Source: Candidatus Zhuqueibacterota bacterium RBG_16_48_16 (lineage in GTDB: Bacteria > Zhuqueibacterota > Zhuqueibacteria > Residuimicrobiales > Sediminimicrobiaceae). From it: a stretch of DNA of 18,514 nt. The stretch is from the NCBI GenBank assembly GCA_001771235.1, contig METF01000264.1, forward strand, positions 6,136 through 24,649, in the 5' to 3' direction. Of the stretch, positions 14,223 to 18,514 are shown piece by piece (positions within the stretch are counted from its first letter, which is position 1; every line of letters begins with the position of its first letter). A program made the position numbers and the translations under genes. Under the pieces are notes generated by a model. That model saw nothing but the letters and a program-made list of their open reading frames with translations. It searched no databases and was not told the DNA's origin.

Positions 14223-14310
14223 CGGAGAGGGAGGGATTCGAACCCTCGGTAGAGAAATTCCCTACAACGGCTTAGCAGGCCGCCCCGTTCAGCCACTCCG
14301 GCACCTCTCC
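14223..14310 (-). tRNA. tRNA-Ser(GCT)
   Basis: Class II tRNA. Acceptor GGAGAGG/CCTCTCC, anticodon stem GCGGC/GCCGT with one G-U pair and loop CTGCTAA (anticodon GCT, reading AGC/AGU), variable arm TAGGGAATTTCTCTA, and T arm GAGGGTTCGAATCCCTC. No CCA is encoded. It shares acceptor and T arm with tRNA-Ser(CGA) at 11461-11548. Confidence 0.95.
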
Positions 14311-14355
14311 CTTCTATAAAACCATGAGCAATTTTCAAAGGACTCTTTAGCAAAG

Positions 14356-14439
14356 CGGAGGGCGGGGGACTCGAACCCCCAAGGGATTGCTCCCGGCGGT
14401 TTTCAAGACCGCTGCCTTACCGATTAGGTCTAGCCCTCC
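14356..14439 (-). tRNA. tRNA-Ser(TGA)
   Basis: Class II tRNA. Acceptor GGAGGGC/GCCCTCC, anticodon stem GCGGT/ACCGC with loop CTTGAAA (anticodon TGA, reading UCA and probably other UCN codons), variable arm GGGAGCAATCCC, and T arm GGGGG-TTCGAGT-CCCCC. No CCA is encoded. First gene after the promoter at 14449-14477. Confidence 0.95.
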
Positions 14440-14448
14440 AGGCCGCGA

Positions 14449-14477
14449 AAATTACGAATTTGCATATACAGAGTCAA
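14449..14477 (-). promoter_or_regulatory. Sigma70-type promoter of tRNA-Ser(UGA)
   Basis: TTGACT (14472-14477), a 17-base spacer, and TAATTT (14449-14454) on the minus strand. Only 9 bases separate the -10 from the mature tRNA 5' end, so the primary transcript would have a leader of just a few bases. Confidence 0.82.
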
Positions 14478-14525
14478 CTTGTTTTTTGGCTGCCACGCCA
14501 TTGCCGTTTTAGCATATTCATGGGC

Positions 14526-15626
14526 TTATGCCCTGACAAAATTTTTCCCGGGTATTTGCCTGACCAGGTTTTTAAGCTCTAAGGAAAGTAAAACCGCCAG
14601 GGCATTGTACGTGGGCAAACCGACGGTTTTGGCTATCTGATCGATATGAAGCGGCTCTGTTGTCAATATGTCGAGCAGGTTTTTCTCGGCTTCGCTCAGA
14701 GAAACATCCGGCAGGCGGTTTTTCGAGCCGTTGCCGCCGGTAGAAGAAAATTGTAATTCGTCCAGAACATCCTGGATGGAACAAATCAATTTCGCCCCCT
14801 GCTGGATCAGGCTGTTGCAGCCGAGACTTTTTGGATTATTAATATTTCCCGGCACGGCAAAAACTTCCCGGCCCTGGTCTGCGGCAAAATGTGCGGTTAT
14901 GAGTGCGCCGCTCTTTAATCCCGCTTCGACGACAATGACTCCCTTGCCGATGCCGGAAATGAGCCGGTTTCTTCGCGGGAAGTGAGGGGCATCCGGCTTG
15001 CTGCCCATGGGGAATTCGGAGAGCAGGGCGCCGTTTTCCATGATGCTCTCGGCAAGAGAGCTGTTTTCATTCGGATAAATCACGTCAACGCCCGATCCCA
15101 AAACCGCGATGGTTCTTCCGGCAGCGGACAGGGAAACCCGGTGGGAAATGGTATCGACTCCGCGCGCCAGGCCGCTAATGACCGTAATGCTATTTTGAGC
15201 CAGCTCTCGAGAAAGCTTTTCGGTCATCAATTTCCCATAAGCGCTTGGCGACCTTGTCCCGACGACGGCAACACCTCGTTCATCATCATTCACCAGGGAG
15301 CCGCGCACAAACAAGACAGCCGGGGGGTCATAAATATTTTTCAGCGCCGGGGGATAATCCTTGTCCCAAAAGGTTATTATCCTGGCGTTGGCTTGGTGCA
15401 GCAATTCGAGCTGGGTTTCGGCAAATTTTCTGTCGATCGCCGTCTTGATCAGGCGGGCGATGGTCTTATCGATTCCGTTAATCTGAACCAGCTCGCGTGG
15501 AGATGCCGCCAATGCCGCCCCGGCGGACTTGAAACGGGAGACAAGATTTCGTATTCTCTGAGAGCCGATGTGAGGCACGCTCATCAATTCAAGCAGGGCG
15601 AGGATGTCATTTTCCCTCTCACTCAA
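14526..15626 (-). CDS. dprA: DNA-processing protein DprA (Smf)
   Basis: Binds incoming single-stranded DNA in natural transformation and loads RecA on it. An N-terminal SAM/HhH-like region (LELMSVPHIGSQRIRNLVSR) leads into an extended Rossmann fold with VAVVGTRSPSAYG (119-131), ITVISGLARGVDTISHR (147-163) and IAVLGSGVDVIYPNEN (173-188). NRLISGIGKGVIVVEA and HFAADQGREVFAVPGN follow. A C-terminal winged-helix domain (EPLHIDQIAKTVGLPTYNAL) completes it. The open frame runs to 15797, but its first 57 codons lie in or beside the GxxExxY-type element. A TTG at 15626 gives MSERENDILALLELMSV, typical of DprA starts, with AGGAAAG about 12 bases upstream, and a 366-residue protein of normal length. Start confidence is moderate; product confidence is high. 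Confidence 0.95.
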   Translation of the reverse strand: MSERENDILALLELMSVPHIGSQRIRNLVSRFKSAGAALAASPRELVQINGIDKTIARLIKTAIDRKFAETQLELLHQANARIITFWDKDYPPALKNIYDPPAVLFVRGSLVNDDERGVAVVGTRSPSAYGKLMTEKLSRELAQNSITVISGLARGVDTISHRVSLSAAGRTIAVLGSGVDVIYPNENSSLAESIMENGALLSEFPMGSKPDAPHFPRRNRLISGIGKGVIVVEAGLKSGALITAHFAADQGREVFAVPGNINNPKSLGCNSLIQQGAKLICSIQDVLDELQFSSTGGNGSKNRLPDVSLSEAEKNLLDILTTEPLHIDQIAKTVGLPTYNALAVLLSLELKNLVRQIPGKNFVRA

Positions 15627-15661
15627 AATCGGCCCGCTCTTTCCTGTTTTCTTTAGAAAGT

Positions 15662-15876
15662 GTAACCGTTCGGCCCACGAAACACACGAAACAAACAAAA
15701 TGGATGAAAATAATACAAAAGGATTCGTGGTACACAGCCTCCAAAAAACCACATCCTTTATCTCTACACACCTCGAAACATGCACCGACAATCGCATAAC
15801 TTTCCTCAGGATAAAGTAGTTCAGCCATGCTCATTCCTTTCGTTTATTTTGTGTGTTTCGTGGGCTCAATGGTTAC
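15662..15876. repeat. GxxExxY-type inverted-repeat element, copy 2 (about 215 bp)
   Basis: Fills the space between dprA and obg. The left end is GTAACCGTTCGGCCCACGAA followed by ACACACGAAACAAAC. The reverse complement of the right end is GTAACCATTGAGCCCACGAA followed by ACACACAAAATAAAC. The arms thus match over about 40 bp with few differences. The same structure, orientation and internal gene fragment occur at 2963-3193. The right end overlaps the last codons of obg and supplies its TGA stop. No transposase is present. Confidence 0.88.
15721..15834 (-). pseudogene. GxxExxY protein, N-terminal fragment (copy 2)
   Basis: The minus strand from 15834 reads MSMAELLYPEESYAIVGACF then EVCRDKGCGFLEAVYHE, a good match to the N-terminus of GxxExxY proteins (TIGR04256 family). 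It includes the name-giving G-F-L-E-A-V-Y. AAGGA lies 6 bases before the second ATG. After about 38 codons the frame leaves the homologous region, reads the other terminal repeat as FVCFVCFVG, and then overlaps the dprA start. No internal stop interrupts the first 71 codons, so a short peptide could still be made. The roughly 85-90 C-terminal residues of the family are missing. Confidence 0.8.
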
Positions 15877-16846
15877 TGGATAGCAGCTCGAACAGCTTTA
15901 TTTTTAGCAGCTCCAAATTGTCTCCCCTGACTGCGGAGATCGAAAGAATATCCCGGGGGGAAAGATCGGCAATTGCCGGAGTGTCCCAATCCGTCAAAAG
16001 ATCGATTTTATTGATGATGTACATTCTCTGCTTATTTATTAAATCATGCCCATAAGATTGAATCTCACCGAGCAGAACCTCATAATCCTTTTGCAGGTTT
16101 TCCGACGAGCAATCCAAAAGAAACGCCAACACCCTGGTTCGTTCGATATGCCGCAGAAATTGGAGACCCAATCCTCTTCCGACGTGCGCGCCTTCGATGA
16201 TCCCCGGAATATCCGCCAGGACAAAGCTTTTGCCTTCGGCGACCTTGACGATGCCAAGATTGGGCTGCAAGGTCGTGAAAGGATAATCGGCAATCTTTGG
16301 TTTGGCGTGTGACAGTCTCGACAACAAAGTCGATTTCCCGGAGTTTGGCAGACCGACCAGCCCGACATCGGCGATGAGCTTGAGCTCCAATTCCACTTCC
16401 TTTTCCTCGCCCACACCGCCCGGCTCCCATGTACGCGGCGCGCGATCCGTCGGCGTGGCAAACCGGGCATTGCCGCGCCCTCCCCGGCCGCCACGGGCAA
16501 TCATCTCGGATTGCCGGTCCTCGGTCAGGTCGGCCAGGACTTCCCCGGTTGATGCATCCCGGAGGACTGTGCCAAGCGGCAATCGAATGACCAGGTCTTT
16601 GCCTTCTTTGCCCGTCTTATTGTCGCCTTGCCCATGCTGACCCCTCGACGCTTTGTAGCGTGTTTGATATTTAAAATCGAGCAGGGTGCGCAAATGGCAA
16701 TCGGCCCGGACAAAAATGTCTCCACCCCGGCCTCCGTCGCCTCCGCTTGGCCCGCCTTTGGGTACGTACTTTTCCCGCCGGAAAGCGACGCAACCGCTTC
16801 CGCCGTCACCCGCTTTTACCGTAATTTTGGCTTTGTCTATGAACAT
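15866..16846 (-). CDS. obgE: GTPase Obg (ribosome-associated)
   Basis: Essential GTPase of late 50S assembly. An N-terminal glycine-rich Obg fold (1-158; GGPSGGDGGRGGD at 31-43, RGGRGGRGNARF) precedes a G domain. The G domain has G1 GLPNSGKST (165-173), G2 DYPFTTLQPNLG, G3 DIPGIIEGA (212-220), G4 NKID (279-282) and G5 SAV (304-306). The ATG at 16846 gives the canonical MFIDKAKITVKAGDGG start and 326 residues. The frame extends to a TTG at 16870, which I do not use. There is no C-terminal OCT domain, as in other short Obg proteins. The last residues (N-H) and the stop are encoded by the end of the inverted-repeat element, so the original C-terminus may have been slightly altered. No rplU or rpmA lies upstream; the STAS gene does, 104 bp away. 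Confidence 0.97.
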   Translation of the reverse strand: MFIDKAKITVKAGDGGSGCVAFRREKYVPKGGPSGGDGGRGGDIFVRADCHLRTLLDFKYQTRYKASRGQHGQGDNKTGKEGKDLVIRLPLGTVLRDASTGEVLADLTEDRQSEMIARGGRGGRGNARFATPTDRAPRTWEPGGVGEEKEVELELKLIADVGLVGLPNSGKSTLLSRLSHAKPKIADYPFTTLQPNLGIVKVAEGKSFVLADIPGIIEGAHVGRGLGLQFLRHIERTRVLAFLLDCSSENLQKDYEVLLGEIQSYGHDLINKQRMYIINKIDLLTDWDTPAIADLSPRDILSISAVRGDNLELLKIKLFELLSSNH

Positions 16847-16950
16847 GTTCGAGTGTCGTTGAATGAGCAATAGGAATTCTATTCAGGGAGAGAAAACTGC
16901 CGAGCTTGAAAAGAGCCCCCTTTGTTGAGCGATTTTAAACCGGTGAACGT

Positions 16951-17613
16951 TTATTTTAAGAACGTTTTTCGTTTCTTTTTGGAATCGAGTCCGATGTTTT
17001 TTAAAATCTTTCTCAGGCCGAACCATCCTATCTTGACATGCCCATATTGGGGCGTGTTCAGGGTGCGGGCAATTTGCGCCGTATTCGCTCCCGGATCCGA
17101 CCGGATGATATCTTTGACCTTTTCCTCTATGGAGGTCAGCTCCGTGTCCGTGATTTTAGCCGCTGACGGCGAGGCCTTTGATGCGCCTGCCGAAGCTTTG
17201 GCTGCGCCGCTTTTTTCGGCGGTCACGTAGGCCTCTTTGACGCCCGTCGCTATTCCCGCTCTTTCAAAATCCTTGATCGCTTCCTCGATGGTATCGAAGG
17301 CTTTTAAAATATAGTGGAATTCGAGCAGCTCGAAGACCTCGTACACTTCCGGGATCATCCGCACCAGCTTCAAATCGCCGCCTTTTTCGCGGATGCCTTT
17401 GATCTCACTGATGAATATTCCCCAACCGGCGCTGCTCACATAATCGACATTGCCCAGGTCGATAATGATATTATTCGATCCCGCTTTTAAAAGTGCATTC
17501 AGGGCATGTTCCAGCTCCGACGATGTGGTCGTATCGATGTATCCGCCCACTTTGATCACCGATATGCTGTTTTGTTGACCTGCTTTTTCGACAGACAATT
17601 GTATGCCTTCCAT
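16951..17613 (-). CDS. STAS-domain (anti-anti-sigma type) protein with extra C-terminal domain
   Basis: 220 residues. Residues 1-115 are an STAS domain of the SpoIIAA/RsbV type: ISVIKVGGYIDTTTSSELEHAL, IIIDLGNVDYVSSAGWGIFI with the likely phospho-acceptor serine at S60 or S61, and a final helix FDTIEEAIKDF. Such proteins bind anti-sigma kinases when unphosphorylated. An Ala/Lys/Ser-rich linker (about 132-153) follows. The C-terminal domain of about 65 residues (IEEKVKDIIRSDPGANTAQI, ARTLNTPQYGHVKIGWFGLR, KILKNIGLDSKKKRK) looks like a small winged-helix or similar basic domain, possibly nucleic-acid-binding. The ATG has GGAG 6 bases upstream. A strong promoter lies 187-215 bases upstream. No partner kinase or sigma factor is in the window. 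The STAS call is firm; the C-terminal call is inference. Confidence 0.88.
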   Translation of the reverse strand: MEGIQLSVEKAGQQNSISVIKVGGYIDTTTSSELEHALNALLKAGSNNIIIDLGNVDYVSSAGWGIFISEIKGIREKGGDLKLVRMIPEVYEVFELLEFHYILKAFDTIEEAIKDFERAGIATGVKEAYVTAEKSGAAKASAGASKASPSAAKITDTELTSIEEKVKDIIRSDPGANTAQIARTLNTPQYGHVKIGWFGLRKILKNIGLDSKKKRKTFLK

Positions 17614-17799
17614 GTTTTACTCCGCTTTCTATACCCTGATAATTTTTTAAGTATGAATGCCATTCACTGAAAAAACGACCGTTGTTGCCCGATCAACTAT
17701 CTCCAAACATGAGCTTGTTGAGTCAATGAGATTTAGCTTTGAAGATAAGAGGAAACATCTGACCCATCAGGGATGCTGCATTCGCTTCATAACGCTGTG

Positions 17800-17828
17800 A
17801 ATATAGCTGATAGCCGCTAAAATGTCAA
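17800..17828 (-). promoter_or_regulatory. Sigma70-type promoter of the STAS gene
   Basis: TTGACA (17823-17828), a 17-base spacer, and TATATT (17800-17805) on the minus strand, a near-consensus promoter. It lies directly after the TPR gene stop and leaves an untranslated leader of about 180 bases before the STAS start at 17613. Confidence 0.85.
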
Positions 17829-17842
17829 TGAAAAATTCACAC

Positions 17843-18514
17843 CTACTCCTTCAACTGCTTCAACAATCGCCTGGCTCGTGTAATACTTTCTTTTATATAT
17901 TTTTTCTCCGGTGATATTTCCATAATTCGCTCCCATTGTTCGATGGCCCTGGGCAGGTTGCCGTGGTTGGCATAGACCACGCCCAGGTTCTCATAAGCAT
18001 CCACATTGGCGGGATCTAGCGTGATCACCCGTTCGTATTGGCTCGCCGCTTCTTTATATCGATGGCATTTGAAATAGGAATTCCCTAACATGGTGTGAAT
18101 CCGTACATCGTCAGGAAAAGTGGTGAGCAACGTCTCAAATTGGGCGATGGCCTGGCCATAATCACCATCCTCGTAGGATTGGATGGCTTTTGCCAGCGCC
18201 GATTCGCGGATGTTTGCCTTCTGGTCTTTGTCCTTATGCCCCGGCGATTTATCCGCATGCTTTTTCGTTTTTTGGGAAAAAGAATCCGTTGCCTGGGAGA
18301 GATGCTCATCAATCGAAGCGGCATCCATATCCAAAATATCGATCAGCTCATCAAAAGAGAGTTTTTGGCTATCGTGATCATCCGCCCTTCCGACCTCTCC
18401 GCTGGCCGGAGGCTCTTTAATATCCCAGGATCCTTCGCCAGGGATCGGCAGGGCATCATCTCCTATCTGAAGCTGCTCTTTGAGCTCGTTACGGAGAATC
18501 TGGTCGGTAATATC
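17843..18514 (-). CDS. Tetratricopeptide-repeat protein, C-terminal part (cut by window edge)
   Basis: The frame is open without a stop to the right edge, so the 5' end lies outside; 223 residues are visible. The first 100 or so are acidic and low in complexity (SFDELIDILDMDAASIDEHL, then DSFSQKTKKHADKSPGHKDK), probably a disordered linker. Three TPR units follow: AIQSYEDGDYGQAIAQFETL with LLTTFPDDVRIH; MLGNSYFKCHRYKEAASQYE with RVITLDPANVDAY; and NLGVVYANHGNLPRAIEQWE with RIMEISPEKKYI. The protein ends in a basic helix (ARRLLKQLKE). TPRs mediate protein-protein contacts; the specific role is unknown. A start at 18334 is not credible, because the frame continues upstream in the same composition. 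Confidence 0.85.
   Translation of the reverse strand, partial: DITDQILRNELKEQLQIGDDALPIPGEGSWDIKEPPASGEVGRADDHDSQKLSFDELIDILDMDAASIDEHLSQATDSFSQKTKKHADKSPGHKDKDQKANIRESALAKAIQSYEDGDYGQAIAQFETLLTTFPDDVRIHTMLGNSYFKCHRYKEAASQYERVITLDPANVDAYENLGVVYANHGNLPRAIEQWERIMEISPEKKYIKESITRARRLLKQLKE

Noticed and set aside
14356..14439. Selenocysteine tRNA
   Set aside because: The anticodon is UGA (reads UCA), not UCA; acceptor and arm lengths are those of a normal tRNA-Ser.
15627..15797. N-terminal extension of dprA by 57 codons
   Set aside because: The extra codons come from the inverted-repeat element and its flank, with no DprA similarity; the TTG at 15626 gives the family start.
18085..18334. A TPR protein starting at 18334
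   Set aside because: The frame is open beyond 18334 to the window edge with the same composition, so the gene is cut by the edge.

Overview
The window is a bacterial chromosomal segment, almost entirely housekeeping, in which every gene I can support reads on the minus strand (right to left). Gene content, atypical start codons (GTG for rlmI and gltX, probable TTG for pgpA and dprA), an Obg without a C-terminal extension, an STAS protein with an extra C-terminal domain, and spacers full of inverted-repeat elements suggest a Gram-negative environmental lineage, perhaps a KSB1/Calditrichota-like or other FCB-type candidate phylum. This placement is inference only; no marker in the window fixes the phylum.

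Layout, right to left (direction of transcription): a TPR protein cut by the window edge; a strong sigma70-type promoter, then an STAS-domain protein; the GTPase Obg; a GxxExxY-type inverted-repeat element; dprA; a promoter, then tRNA-Ser(UGA), tRNA-Ser(GCU) and a terminator; an inverted-repeat element; gltX, tRNA-Gln(CUG) and a terminator; a promoter, then tRNA-Glu(CUC), tRNA-Arg(ACG), tadA, tRNA-Ser(CGA), tRNA-Ser(GGA), tRNA-Ala(CGC), a large Alu-domain SRP RNA, dnaX, ybaB and recR; a small antitoxin-like gene; another inverted-repeat element; pgpA-cinA-thpR-recA; two palindromic repeats; a secreted GyrI-like protein with its terminator; a second GxxExxY-type element; rlmI-like methyltransferase and recX; another inverted-repeat element; and the 5' third of alaS, cut by the left edge.

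Functionally the window groups translation parts (eight tRNAs, two aminoacyl-tRNA synthetases, TadA next to the tRNA it edits, SRP RNA, Obg, an rRNA methyltransferase) with DNA replication, recombination and competence parts (DnaX, YbaB, RecR, RecA, RecX, CinA, DprA).

I do not see a new defence system or gene cluster. The points most worth following are: (1) an A10 run in dnaX at the domain III/IV junction, with stops in both shifted frames just downstream, which fits gamma/tau production by slippage; (2) two related mobile-looking elements with about 40-bp imperfect terminal inverted repeats, each carrying only the N-terminal fragment of a GxxExxY gene, one of which supplies the obg stop codon; (3) four further inverted-repeat elements of four other families, so that every spacer longer than 300 bp contains one; (4) a large SRP RNA starting directly after the CCA end of tRNA-Ala; and (5) a complete set of serine tRNAs within about 3 kb.
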